Translations under genes and position numbers: made by a program
NCBI GenBank assembly: GCA_944392285.1
Contig: CALXWF010000100.1
Span: 1-19,131 of the forward strand
Direction of reading: 5' to 3'
DNA length: 19,131 nt
From: an uncultured Alphaproteobacteria bacterium
Lineage (GTDB): Bacteria; Pseudomonadota; Alphaproteobacteria; RF32; CAG-239
Shown: positions 1 through 6,707 of the stretch, one piece after another
How the letters are laid out: every line of letters begins with the position of its first letter
Numbering within the stretch: the stretch's first letter is position 1
The notes under the pieces: model-generated
What the model was told of the DNA's origin: nothing
Seen by the model: only the letters and a program-made list of their open reading frames with translations
Databases searched by the model: none

Positions 1-40
1 GTACTTTTATCCTTAAATCTTATTATACGCCACGCATATC
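1..40. repeat. 3' arm of a palindromic repeat, cut by window start
   Basis: The first bases match the 3' half of the palindromic repeat at 4957-5084: both have GTACTTTT, then CCTTAAATCTTATTA, then a CACGC tail. Only the distal arm is present because the window begins inside the element. The same segment recurs at 181-219 as part of the 179-bp tandem duplication. A gene (ruvC would be the usual one upstream of ruvA) may end just before the window, but that cannot be seen. Confidence 0.6.
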
Positions 41-62
41 AAGCTATTCAAATGTGGGTTAT

Positions 63-141
63 TAATACAGAAATATCGGGGAAAATTTTTAGTCACGTAC
101 TTATTTGTACGCTCAAAAAATTTTCCCCTCATTTCTTATTA
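63..141. repeat. Palindromic repeat, A/T-arm type (copy 1)
   Basis: This is an imperfect inverted repeat. The outer TAATACAGAAA pairs with TTTCTTATTA, the middle GGGGAAAATTTTT pairs with AAAAAATTTTCCCC, and the inner CGTAC/GTACG stem has a 6-nt loop. The loop context CACGTAC...TGTACGCT is shared by every copy in the window. As single-stranded DNA or RNA it would form one long hairpin. Outer arms extend weakly beyond these limits. Confidence 0.85.
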
Positions 142-241
142 CTAACCTCATATATCGGCCTATTCGTTTTACAGATAATATACTTTTATCCTTAAATCTT
201 ATTATACGCCACACATATCAAGCTATTCAAATGGGGGTTAT

Positions 242-320
242 TAATACAGAAATATCGGGGGAAATTTTTAGTCACGTACTCATTTGTACGCTCAAAAAAT
301 TTTCCCCTCATTTCTTATTA
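242..320. repeat. Palindromic repeat, A/T-arm type (copy 2)
   Basis: This is the second copy within the tandem duplication, 179 bp downstream of copy 1 and nearly identical to it. Arms GGGGGAAATTTTT and AAAAAATTTTCCCC flank the invariant CACGTAC...TGTACGCT loop. Its 3' end lies about 130 bp before the ruvA start. Confidence 0.85.
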
Positions 321-453
321 CTAACCTTATATATCTGCCTATTCGTTTTACAGATAAAATCTTGTCCGTAAGATATTATAACTCTTAAAATTTCCTTGCT
401 GAATCTTATATATACGGTTAAATTATACTTTCAAACGGGAGTGAGAAAGTATA

Positions 454-1110
454 ATGATTGCAAAACTCAGAGGAATTATTGACACCATCGGAGAAGATTT
501 TTGTATTATTGATGTCAACGGTGTCGGTTATTTGGTTTCGGCTTCGGTTAAAACTTTGGCCAAACTCAACAAAGGAATCGAAGTCAGCCTTTTGATTGAG
601 ACCATTGTCAGAGAAGACAGTATCTCTTTGTATGGCTTTTTTGACCCACTGGAAAAAGAGTGGTTTAATACCTTAACAAAAGTACAGGGGGTCGGAGCAA
701 AAGTCTGCCTCAGTATCTTGTCGGCTTTAACGCCGATGCAGATTGCGCAGGCAGTATCGGCTCAAGATAAAAATTCCTTTACCAGGGCGAACGGAGTCGG
801 CCCCAAACTTGCGGCTCGCTTGATTACCGAGTTGAAAGACAAAATCGTGACGATTCCGGTTACAGAATTTGCGAAGGAAGTTGATATGAATCTTACCCCC
901 GAACAAGAAGCTCAAAGTTATGCCGACAGTCTTGTCGGTCGTGATGAAAACCCCATGAAAATCGAAGATGCCATTTCGGCTTTGGTTAATCTTGGGTATC
1001 AGCGCTTGGAGGCTTATCGTGCCGTTAATAAAGTGGCAGTGGAAAATCCGGATGCCGATGTGGCTTTTCTGATTAAAAATGCTTTGAAAGAATTTGCTGT
1101 AAAGGACTAA
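454..1110 (+). CDS. ruvA: Holliday junction branch migration protein RuvA
   Basis: RuvA binds four-way DNA junctions as a tetramer and loads the RuvB motor during recombinational repair. The 218-aa product is slightly longer than the usual ~200 aa. The N-terminal OB-fold domain (about residues 1-62) opens with MIAKLRGII and contains DVNGVGYLV. Two helix-hairpin-helix DNA-binding motifs follow, at VQGVGAKVCLSIL (78-90) and ANGVGPKLAARLI (112-124). After an acidic linker, the C-terminal RuvB-contact domain (about 168-218) has EDAISALVNLGY. The start is supported by GGGAGTGAG about 8 nt upstream. ruvB follows after 6 nt, so the two are co-transcribed. Promoter boxes in 360-430 are ambiguous (TTGTCC with TAAAAT at 18-nt spacing is one option). 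No alphaproteobacterial LexA box (GTTC-N7-GTTC) was seen upstream. Confidence 0.97.
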   Translation: MIAKLRGIIDTIGEDFCIIDVNGVGYLVSASVKTLAKLNKGIEVSLLIETIVREDSISLYGFFDPLEKEWFNTLTKVQGVGAKVCLSILSALTPMQIAQAVSAQDKNSFTRANGVGPKLAARLITELKDKIVTIPVTEFAKEVDMNLTPEQEAQSYADSLVGRDENPMKIEDAISALVNLGYQRLEAYRAVNKVAVENPDADVAFLIKNALKEFAVKD

Positions 1111-1116
1111 AATTTT

Positions 1117-2166
1117 ATGGAAGAAGAAAGACTTGTCAGTCCCAAAAAAATGCCCGAAGACGAAGCTCAAGCCAATGCGCCGGTCAGTCTGCGCCCGACC
1201 TCGCTTGCTGATTTTGTCGGACAAAGAGAGGTATGCGCCAACCTAAAGGTGTTTATTGAGGCTGCCAAAAAAAGAGGCGAAGCTCTTGATCATGTGTTGT
1301 TATTTGGTCCGCCGGGGTTGGGTAAAACTACTTTGGCTTCTATCGTGGCTAAAGAACTCGGTGTCGGCTTTCGTGCCACTTCTGCACCGATGATTTCAAA
1401 ATCAGGTGATTTGGCCGCTATTCTTACAAATTTGGAACGCAATGATGTTCTGTTTATTGATGAAATTCACCGCTTGAATCCGGCAATTGAAGAAGTCCTT
1501 TATTCGGCCATGGAAGATTTTCAGCTTGATTTGATTATCGGCGAAGGGCCTTCCGCGCGTTCGGTCAGGATTGATTTGCAACCTTTTACTTTGGTTGGCG
1601 CGACCACGCGTTCGGGTATGCTGTCAACGCCGTTGCGTGAGCGTTTCGGCATTCCTCTGCGGTTAGATTTTTACTCTCCCGAAGAGTTGAAAAAAATTGT
1701 TGTCAGAGGCGCAAATTTGCTTGGAATGCCCTTATCTGACGACGGCGCTTTGGAAATTGCCAAACGTTCTCGCGGCACACCGCGCGTGGCCGGTCGCCTG
1801 CTGCGGCGCGTGCGTGATTTCGGTATGATTGCCGATGTGGCACAAATTGATAATCAGTTGGCAGATAATGCCTTGCGTCGTTTGAATGTCGATAAATACG
1901 GGTTGGATGCCTTTGACCGCCGTTATCTTAATTGTATTGTTCAAAACTACGGCGGCGGGCCGGTCGGTGCCGATACTTTGGCGGCAGCTCTTTCAGAAGA
2001 ACGTGACACCATTGAAGAAGTGATTGAACCGTTTTTGCTCAAACTCGGTTTCTTGCAGCGGACACCGCGCGGCCGTGTTATTTCAGACTTGGGTTGCGAA
2101 TATCTCGGTGTGCCCAAAATGCGCAAAAATGTTAAACAATATCAGGAAGATTTATTTCAGGAGTAA
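1117..2166 (+). CDS. ruvB: Holliday junction branch migration ATPase RuvB
   Basis: RuvB is the hexameric AAA+ motor that pumps DNA through the RuvA-bound junction. The 349-aa length is normal for the family. Walker A is GPPGLGKTT (64-72), Walker B is VLFIDEIH (111-118), and the sensor/arginine-finger region GATTRSGMLSTPLRERFG follows. The C-terminal winged-helix domain has GGGPVGADTLAAALSEERDTIEE and RTPRGR. It lies 6 nt after ruvA, and the next gene starts 5 nt after its stop, so ruvA-ruvB-ybgC form one operon. The first residues (MEEERLVSPKK) are a variable extension common in this family. Identification is secure. Confidence 0.98.
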   Translation: MEEERLVSPKKMPEDEAQANAPVSLRPTSLADFVGQREVCANLKVFIEAAKKRGEALDHVLLFGPPGLGKTTLASIVAKELGVGFRATSAPMISKSGDLAAILTNLERNDVLFIDEIHRLNPAIEEVLYSAMEDFQLDLIIGEGPSARSVRIDLQPFTLVGATTRSGMLSTPLRERFGIPLRLDFYSPEELKKIVVRGANLLGMPLSDDGALEIAKRSRGTPRVAGRLLRRVRDFGMIADVAQIDNQLADNALRRLNVDKYGLDAFDRRYLNCIVQNYGGGPVGADTLAAALSEERDTIEEVIEPFLLKLGFLQRTPRGRVISDLGCEYLGVPKMRKNVKQYQEDLFQE

Positions 2167-2171
2167 TTTTA

Positions 2172-2615
2172 ATGTATGAAGTTTTAGCGCCTGCCGGTAA
2201 AATGCAGGGAAAAGTTTTTGCCTTTCCGGTTCGGGTTTATTATGAAGATACGGATGCCGGCGGAATTGTCTATTATGCCAATTATCTGAAATTTGCCGAA
2301 CGCGCCAGAACAGAGTTTATCAGAAGTCTCGGTTGCCGCCAGCAAGATGCTTTGGAAGCTGATGATGCTTTTGGTTTTGCCGTCAAACATTTGGAGATCG
2401 ACTATCATCGGCCGGCGGTTTTGGATGATGCTTTGGTTGTCACTTGTCAGGTGGTTGAGCTTAAAGGTGCTTCAGCCGTCATGGCACAAGAAATTTGGCG
2501 TGATGATGAGTTGCTCGTCAGCCTCAAAGTGCAGGTGGCACATTTGAGCTTGAAGAAAAAACGGCCGGTTCGTCTGCCCGAAAATTTGGCACAAGCTATT
2601 CAAAAACTTATGTAA
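2172..2615 (+). CDS. ybgC: Tol-Pal-associated acyl-CoA thioesterase YbgC
   Basis: This is a hotdog-fold thioesterase of 147 aa, of the type that hydrolyses acyl-CoA or acyl-carrier thioesters. It is conserved at the head of tol-pal clusters, and its physiological substrate is not settled. The family signature YYEDTDAGGIVYYANYL (23-39) carries the catalytic aspartate, followed by FAERARTEFIRSLG and the strand EIDYHRPA. AGGAG, 8 nt before ATG and inside the end of ruvB, supports this start. An in-frame Met at codon 11 is the alternative, without a good ribosome site. It sits between ruvB and tolQ, as in many alphaproteobacteria, and is probably translated with ruvB. Confidence 0.93.
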   Translation: MYEVLAPAGKMQGKVFAFPVRVYYEDTDAGGIVYYANYLKFAERARTEFIRSLGCRQQDALEADDAFGFAVKHLEIDYHRPAVLDDALVVTCQVVELKGASAVMAQEIWRDDELLVSLKVQVAHLSLKKKRPVRLPENLAQAIQKLM

Positions 2616-2696
2616 ATTTAATTAAATCTTTAAGAATTTGTGCTAGCGTGAGCAAAAATTCAGATAATTTTTTATGCAAAAAAGGAATGTAAAAAT

Positions 2697-3443
2697 ATGG
2701 ATACGCAAACTTTGGCAGATGTAACTTCCGCTGCCGGCGGAATGTCTATGTGGGACTTGGTTTGGGCCTCTGATTTGGTGACCAAAGTGGTGATGATTGG
2801 GTTGATTGCCGCTTCGGTTTGGTCTTGGGCCATTATTATTGAAAAATTCGGCACTCTACGCCAGGTCAAACAATTATCCCGCCAATTTGAAGAAAAGTTT
2901 TGGTCCGGCGGCTCTTTAGACCGTTTGTATGAAAATATCGGCAACCGTCCGCGCGATCCGATGTCGGCGATGTTTGTTGCCGCCATGAAAGAGTGGAAAC
3001 GCACCAATATCTTAAAGTCAAAAACCGACAGAGCATTCCGCGGGGTGTCTTTGCAACAGCGAATCGAAAAAGCCATGATGGTATCTATGGATAAAGAGGT
3101 TGATGAGCTTGATACGCGCATGGGCTTTTTGGCCTCAACAGGTTCGGTTGCGCCGTTGGTCGGTTTGTTTGGAACGGTTTGGGGTATTATTAACTCTTTT
3201 AATGCCATTGCCACCACGCAGAGCAATTCATTATCGGCTATGGCTCCCGGTATTGCCGAGGCTTTGTTTACAACGGCTTTCGGCTTGATTGCCGCCATTC
3301 CGGCCGTGGTCGCTTATAACAAAATTTCTTCCGATATTGATCGTTATGCCAAAAAGCTGGAGAATTTTATGGGTGAGTTTTCAACCATTCTCTCGCGTGA
3401 AATTGATGATACGGCCATTAAAGCTGATATGGCAGGAGAATAA
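2697..3443 (+). CDS. tolQ: Tol-Pal system proton channel subunit TolQ
   Basis: TolQ is an inner-membrane protein homologous to ExbB and MotA. With TolR it forms the proton channel that energises TolA during outer-membrane constriction at division. The 248-aa length is typical. Three hydrophobic segments are visible, at about 28-48, 142-168 (GSVAPLVGLFGTVWGIINSF) and 186-208 (FTTAFGLIAAIPAVVAY). The threonines expected along the proton path are in STGS (148) and FTTAFG (192-193). An AAGGAA ribosome site lies about 10 nt upstream. The 81-bp gap after ybgC could hold a weak promoter (GATAAT near 2663, with a poor -35 box), so tolQ may be read from ruvA or from its own start. tolR follows 2 nt after the stop. 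Confidence 0.97.
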   Translation: MDTQTLADVTSAAGGMSMWDLVWASDLVTKVVMIGLIAASVWSWAIIIEKFGTLRQVKQLSRQFEEKFWSGGSLDRLYENIGNRPRDPMSAMFVAAMKEWKRTNILKSKTDRAFRGVSLQQRIEKAMMVSMDKEVDELDTRMGFLASTGSVAPLVGLFGTVWGIINSFNAIATTQSNSLSAMAPGIAEALFTTAFGLIAAIPAVVAYNKISSDIDRYAKKLENFMGEFSTILSREIDDTAIKADMAGE

Positions 3444-3445
3444 TT

Positions 3446-3889
3446 ATGGCTTTTAATATGCAAACGCCGCGACGTTCACAAAGATTCAGCCGCCGCAATG
3501 CCGAAATTAACATGACCAATTTGATGGATGTTATGATGGTGTTGTTGGTGGTGTTTATGGTGGCGGCGCCGCTCATGACCTCGGGTATTGCGCTTGACTT
3601 GCCCAAAGTCGGCGGAAAAGCTCTGACCGGAGAAGAGACCTCAATTAACATAAGTGTTGATAAAGAAGGCTATTTTTATATCGGCGAAACCGAAATTCCG
3701 GCCGAAAAAATTGTTGAAAAATTAAATGCCATTCGCGCCAATAACCAAGAAGTCAGCGTGACGATTTCTGCCGATAAAGATGCTCAATACGGCAGAGTTA
3801 TCGGACTGATGGCTTTGCTTAAAGAGGCTAATTTTGATAAAGTCGGTCTTAAAACCGAGGCCAAACCTCTTAACAGGAAGAAAAAATAG
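3446..3889 (+). CDS. tolR: Tol-Pal system proton channel subunit TolR
   Basis: TolR is the ExbD/TolR-family partner of TolQ, with one transmembrane helix and a periplasmic domain that binds peptidoglycan. In the 147-aa product, the basic cytoplasmic N-terminus (RRSQRFSRRN) leads into NMTNLMDVMMVLLVVFMVAA. Asp28 within this helix is the expected proton-carrying residue. The periplasmic part contains LPKVGGKALTGEETSINISV and ends in basic residues. GGAG, about 7 nt upstream and inside the end of tolQ, supports the start. It is part of the tolQ-tolR-tolA operon, with only 3 nt between its stop and tolA. Confidence 0.96.
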   Translation: MAFNMQTPRRSQRFSRRNAEINMTNLMDVMMVLLVVFMVAAPLMTSGIALDLPKVGGKALTGEETSINISVDKEGYFYIGETEIPAEKIVEKLNAIRANNQEVSVTISADKDAQYGRVIGLMALLKEANFDKVGLKTEAKPLNRKKK

Positions 3890-3892
3890 CCG

Positions 3893-4831
3893 ATGAAAGA
3901 AGCCTTGTATAAATCTTTGGCCTTACACGTGGTCGTTTTTTTGTTGATTATTATCGACTTGCCTTTCTCATGGTTTCATAAACCGGTTATCTCTCAAGTG
4001 CCGATTATTGTTGATTTGAATCAGGTCAAAATTTCAGAGATGACGAATCTGCCGGCTAAAGCCAAGTTTGGTAAGGAAGACAAAAAAGCCAGTACCATTA
4101 AACGCAAGGTTGAAGAAAAATATACGCAAGAAGATAAAAAGGCGCCGCCGGTTCCTGAAAGCAAACCTCTTAAAAAAGATACTGTCGAGCCCGCTAAAGA
4201 AGAAGCTGCACCCACGCCGCCCAAAAAAGACTTTTTAGTGGCGCCGCAGCCCAAAAAAACGGCTCTTCCCAAACAAAAGCTTGAAAAACCAAAACCCAAG
4301 CCGCAAGCAAAAGCTCCGAAAAAGGCTGAAAAACCTAAAGACAAAAAGTCTCCGACTTTGGTTAACCCGCTTAAAAGTTTGTTAGCCTCGGTTGATGCTT
4401 TGGAGAAAAATTTGGGCGAAACAGATGCCGAAGCCACCATCAAAGAAGGGACAAGCGTTAATAATATGGGGGTTGAAGGCGGGGTAGGCGGCTCTTATTT
4501 CAGCGAGCTGTCAATCTCAGAAACAGATGCCATAGCCGGTCGCCTGCGTGCTTGTTGGAATCTGGACCCCGGCGCCATGGGGATTCAAGATATGGTTGTC
4601 AGCATTCGTGTTGTCTTAGGCTCGGACGGCAGTATCCGCGAAGTTAAAATTTTAGACAATGACCGCTACAACAGTGACGCTCATTTCCGTTCAGTTGCCG
4701 ACAGTGCGCGTCGAGCCGTATACATCTGCTCTGATGTCTACAAAATCTTTCCCGAAAAATATGCCGATCGCTATGATATTTGGAAAGAGATGTTGTTGAG
4801 GTTTAATCCGATGTCCGGCCAAGTCATGTAA
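3893..4831 (+). CDS. tolA: Cell envelope integrity protein TolA
   Basis: TolA spans the periplasm and transmits TolQR energy to TolB and Pal. The 312-aa product shows the three classic regions. There is an N-terminal membrane anchor (about 7-25, ALHVVVFLLIIIDLPFSWF). A long Lys/Pro/Ala/Glu-rich middle region (about 50-165, with PKPKPQAKAPKKAEKPKDKK) follows. The C-terminal TolA/TonB-like domain (about 210-312) contains RLRACWNLDPGA and VSIRVVLGSDGSIREVKILD. GGAAG precedes the ATG. The stop codon touches the first base of a palindromic repeat. In most relatives tolB and pal come next. Here the operon ends in repeats and tolB lies about 12 kb away on the other strand. Confidence 0.95.
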   Translation: MKEALYKSLALHVVVFLLIIIDLPFSWFHKPVISQVPIIVDLNQVKISEMTNLPAKAKFGKEDKKASTIKRKVEEKYTQEDKKAPPVPESKPLKKDTVEPAKEEAAPTPPKKDFLVAPQPKKTALPKQKLEKPKPKPQAKAPKKAEKPKDKKSPTLVNPLKSLLASVDALEKNLGETDAEATIKEGTSVNNMGVEGGVGGSYFSELSISETDAIAGRLRACWNLDPGAMGIQDMVVSIRVVLGSDGSIREVKILDNDRYNSDAHFRSVADSARRAVYICSDVYKIFPEKYADRYDIWKEMLLRFNPMSGQVM

Positions 4832-4955
4832 AAATCCCGCTCTATGGTCGTCTAATACAGAAACATCGGGGTAAAATTTTTAGTCACGTACTAGTTTGTA
4901 CGCTCAAAAAATTTTCCCCTCGTTTCTTATTATACGCCTCATATATCGGAATTTT
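4831..4955. repeat. Palindromic repeat, A/T-arm type (copy 3)
   Basis: This is the best full-length example, about 125 bp. The outer arm AAAATCCCG...TATGG...CGTCTAATACAG is mirrored by CTTATTATACGCCTCATATATCGGAATTTT. The middle arms GGGGTAAAATTTTTAG and CAAAAAATTTTCCCC flank the invariant CACGTAC...TGTACGCT loop. It begins at the last base of the tolA stop codon, so the tolA transcript would end in a hairpin of nearly 60 paired positions. It may act in 3'-end protection or transcription termination, but no T-run typical of an intrinsic terminator follows. Confidence 0.85.
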
Positions 4956-4956
4956 A

Positions 4957-5084
4957 TAAAAGCTTGTATAACGGGCAACTAATACAGATTTTGCGGAAAG
5001 CCGGACCGGTCACGTACTTCTATGTACGCTGCGGTACTTTTGCCCTTAAATCTTATTATTCACGCACGCTATCCGAACTTTTTG
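4957..5084. repeat. Palindromic repeat, mixed-arm type (copy 4)
   Basis: The 5' half carries a G/C arm (GCGGAAAGCCGGACCGG), and the first 52 bp from 4979 are identical to 18997-19048. After the invariant loop, the 3' half (GCGGTACTTTTGCCC) does not complement that arm. It resembles instead the 3' arm seen at 1-25. The outer arms still match: AAAAGCTTGTATAACGGG against CACGCACGCTATCCGAACTTTT. The copy therefore looks chimeric, made of halves from two arm types. Confidence 0.8.
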
Positions 5085-5086
5085 GC

Positions 5087-5130
5087 AAAATTCCGCTCAG
5101 GACGCCTAATATAGAGATTTCGAGGTAAAA
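5087..5130. repeat. Half palindromic repeat (5' arm only, copy 5)
   Basis: AAAATTCCGCTCAGGACGCC, then TAATATAGAG and CGAGGTAAAA, align with the 5' arm of the copy at 4831. The match stops before the invariant loop and runs straight into the 3' end of the reverse-strand acetyltransferase gene. This is probably a deletion remnant. Confidence 0.6.
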
Positions 5131-5688
5131 CTATCCCTTAGGGTTTAGTTTGGCAAAGATAAGTTCATCACGATAAGTGCCATAGGCAAATAATCCGTCG
5201 CGACGGCAGCCTTCATATTGGTAGCCGCAACGTTTGGCTACGGCCGCCGAAGCCAAATTATCTTTTTCACAGCGAATTTCCAAGCGGTGGATGCCTGCGG
5301 CAAACAAAGTCTCTTCAACCAGCTTAACAAAGCCTGAGGCATAGCCGTGGCCGGTGCTGTTTTTATCCAGATAATAACCAAATGCGGCACAGCTGTTGTC
5401 ATAATCTATGGTATGAATACCGCCGGCCCCGACTAATTTGCGGCTTTGAGGGTCAAGGTAGACATATTCATAGCTGTCTTGTTTTTGCCAATTGGCTAAA
5501 AAACGGTCTGTGGTTTTGGCCACGCTTTCAATATCGGTGACGCTGTCTACCCAAAACAAATAGCGACGTAAAAATTCTCGTGAGCCGTCAATTAAGGCAA
5601 ACAAGGCTTCATCATATTGATGATTGCGTTGTTCCAATAAGACTTGTTCGGAGCATAAATTTTTCGGTAATGTAATTTTAGAAACCAT
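5131..5688 (-). CDS. GNAT acetyltransferase, RimJ/RimL type
   Basis: This is a 185-aa GCN5-related N-acetyltransferase that would move acetyl from acetyl-CoA to an amino group; the acceptor is unknown. Visible family features are VGAGGIHTIDY (86-96), the acetyl-CoA loop GHGYAS (113-118), and EKDNLASAAVAKRCGYQYEG (141-160), which is the typical N-xx-S-x-xx-xx-K-x-GF/Y ending of RimJ/RimL relatives. The start is supported by AAGAGGG 4-5 nt upstream of ATG. The start codon lies inside the upstream acetyltransferase gene (11-nt overlap), so translation is probably coupled. The 3' end abuts a half palindromic repeat. It could act on ribosomal proteins, antibiotics or small amines; sequence alone does not decide. 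Confidence 0.85.
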   Translation of the reverse strand: MVSKITLPKNLCSEQVLLEQRNHQYDEALFALIDGSREFLRRYLFWVDSVTDIESVAKTTDRFLANWQKQDSYEYVYLDPQSRKLVGAGGIHTIDYDNSCAAFGYYLDKNSTGHGYASGFVKLVEETLFAAGIHRLEIRCEKDNLASAAVAKRCGYQYEGCRRDGLFAYGTYRDELIFAKLNPKG

Positions 5689-6442
5689 AAGCCCTCTTGG
5701 AAATTACTTGGTTGATTTGGATTTTGCTTTGTTGTTTTTCTTCTTTCAGCGGATGCCATAAAATGGCGTTTCTTTCTTTATCCCAGGCGGTGCCGATTAA
5801 CCCGCATTGCGACATCTTTTGCATTTTGTTAAACAAAATCGGCACATTGGCATGAACATCACTGCCTAAGGCAAGTTTTTGTGATTTATCAATGTCAATG
5901 TTCAAACTTTCACTTTGATAAAGGGCTTTTTGCAAATAAATTACTTTGGCGCCGTCTTCCGGGTCATAACCGACTTTGGTAATTTGCATTCCGTATTGCA
6001 AGGCATTTACCCAGCTGGCCGGATTATCGGCGGCAATTTGCGTAATGGCAATTTTGCGTCCGTGGAATCTGGCAACTTCTTCCCTGGTTTTTAACATTCT
6101 TTTCATCAGCCCTTGGCCCCGATAATCTTTGTCTACCAAAACCGCCTTGAAAACCGCAATTTCAGAATTTTTATAATTAGAGGCATATTCCGGCAGTTCA
6201 CGCTTTTGGTCGTCTGCAGGCAGGCTTAAGATAGATTGCGAAACCAACTTGTTGCCGTCAAACAGCCCAAAAACATGAGCAGTATTGCTATTTAGGGCTT
6301 TGGCAAAGTCTTCTCTGGTGCGGTGCAAAATAAAATGTTGTTCGTCCGGATGAAAACCGCTGATAATTTTGTTTTGCAAAGCTATCAGGTTATCAAGGTC
6401 GTTAATGTCCAGTTTTCTTAATTCTAATTTGTTATTTGTCAC
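5678..6442 (-). CDS. GNAT acetyltransferase, GTG start
   Basis: This is a predicted N-acetyltransferase of 254 aa with unknown acceptor. The acetyl-CoA motif RGQGLM (about 108-113) sits in AVLVDKDYRGQGLMKRMLK, followed by AADNPASWVNALQYGMQ. About 80 residues beyond the GNAT core are unassigned. I chose GTG at 6442 because AGGA stands 8 nt before it. An in-frame TTG five codons earlier (6457) has only a T-rich terminator-like tract upstream. The gene overlaps the next acetyltransferase by 11 nt, forming a two-gene unit. A structured leader of about 180 nt with a possible attenuator precedes it. It is transcribed divergently from dapE. Confidence 0.8.
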   Translation of the reverse strand: MTNNKLELRKLDINDLDNLIALQNKIISGFHPDEQHFILHRTREDFAKALNSNTAHVFGLFDGNKLVSQSILSLPADDQKRELPEYASNYKNSEIAVFKAVLVDKDYRGQGLMKRMLKTREEVARFHGRKIAITQIAADNPASWVNALQYGMQITKVGYDPEDGAKVIYLQKALYQSESLNIDIDKSQKLALGSDVHANVPILFNKMQKMSQCGLIGTAWDKERNAILWHPLKEEKQQSKIQINQVISKRAYGF

Positions 6443-6622
6443 TTCTAAAATCCTCAAAAAAAAAGATTTGAACTAAAGTCAAATCTTGCAACCGTTTTTT
6501 TATTTTTAGGGAAGCTCCCTTGAGCATAATAAAAATCATCGTCGCAAGTTGTGGCGGCGGTTACCTCGGAACAGAATTTTAGAAATCCGTAAAAACATTT
6601 TATTTTCCCGTAAAAAAACAAT
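6443..6622 (-). promoter_or_regulatory. Possible attenuator leader of acetyltransferase pair
   Basis: Read on the minus strand, a 9-bp stem (arms 6479-6487 and 6463-6471, loop 7 nt) is followed directly by nine T residues and then the AGGA ribosome site. This is the form of an intrinsic terminator placed before the gene. Upstream in the same leader, CTTGC (6548-6544) can pair with GCAAG (6489-6485), which overlaps the first bases of the terminator stem. Between them lies AGGGAGCTTCCCT, a self-complementary hairpin. This arrangement suggests attenuation, but no known riboswitch class was recognised. A 35-codon open frame starting ATGATTTTTATT also crosses the leader. Confidence 0.35.
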
Positions 6623-6628
6623 CTTATC

Positions 6629-6658
6629 TTATGCTAAAGGAAAAATTTTTATTGTCAA
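6629..6658 (-). promoter_or_regulatory. Putative promoter of acetyltransferase pair
   Basis: On the minus strand the -35 box is TTGACA (6658-6653), a perfect consensus. A weak -10 box, GCATAA (6634-6629), follows at 18-nt spacing. It overlaps the -35 box of the divergent dapE promoter almost completely. Confidence 0.4.
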
Positions 6659-6679
6659 ATAAAATTATTTACCTAAAAT
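6652..6679 (+). promoter_or_regulatory. Putative promoter of dapE
   Basis: TTGTCA (6652-6657) and TAAAAT (6674-6679) are separated by 16 nt. Transcription would begin near 6686, leaving a short leader with AAGAGGG before the dapE ATG. Confidence 0.5.
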
Positions 6680-6707
6680 TATTTTAGTTTTTTAAGAGGG
6701 AAAAATT

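Larger units (their letters stand above)
2..357. repeat. 179-bp tandem duplication of repeat DNA
   Basis: Positions 2-180 and 181-357 are the same sequence with only scattered substitutions, at a fixed offset of 179 bp. For example TACTTTTATCCTTAAATC begins at both 2 and 181. Each unit holds a 3' arm remnant followed by one complete palindromic element (63-141 and 242-320). No convincing gene lies here. An 88-codon open frame at 105-371 is read through the repeat and its mirror copy, and has no ribosome binding site. The duplication fills the stretch before ruvA. Confidence 0.9.

Noticed and set aside
1..357. CRISPR array
   Set aside because: Repeats are long palindromes in a two-unit tandem and scattered single copies; there are no short regularly spaced repeats with unique spacers and no cas genes.
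105..371. 88-codon open frame in the repeat region
   Set aside because: It runs through two copies of a tandem palindromic repeat, has no ribosome binding site and its amino-acid sequence repeats with the DNA unit.
727..1224. 165-codon reverse frame in ruvA/ruvB
   Set aside because: Antisense to two secure genes, with no ribosome site or recognisable domain.
4021..4443. 140-codon reverse frame in tolA
   Set aside because: It is the shadow of the Lys/Pro/Ala-rich tolA repeat region; tolA itself is well supported by neighbours and domains.
6541..6575. T-box element in the acetyltransferase leader
   Set aside because: GAGGTAACCGC resembles the T-box core only loosely, lies far from the terminator and has no specifier stem that I can find.
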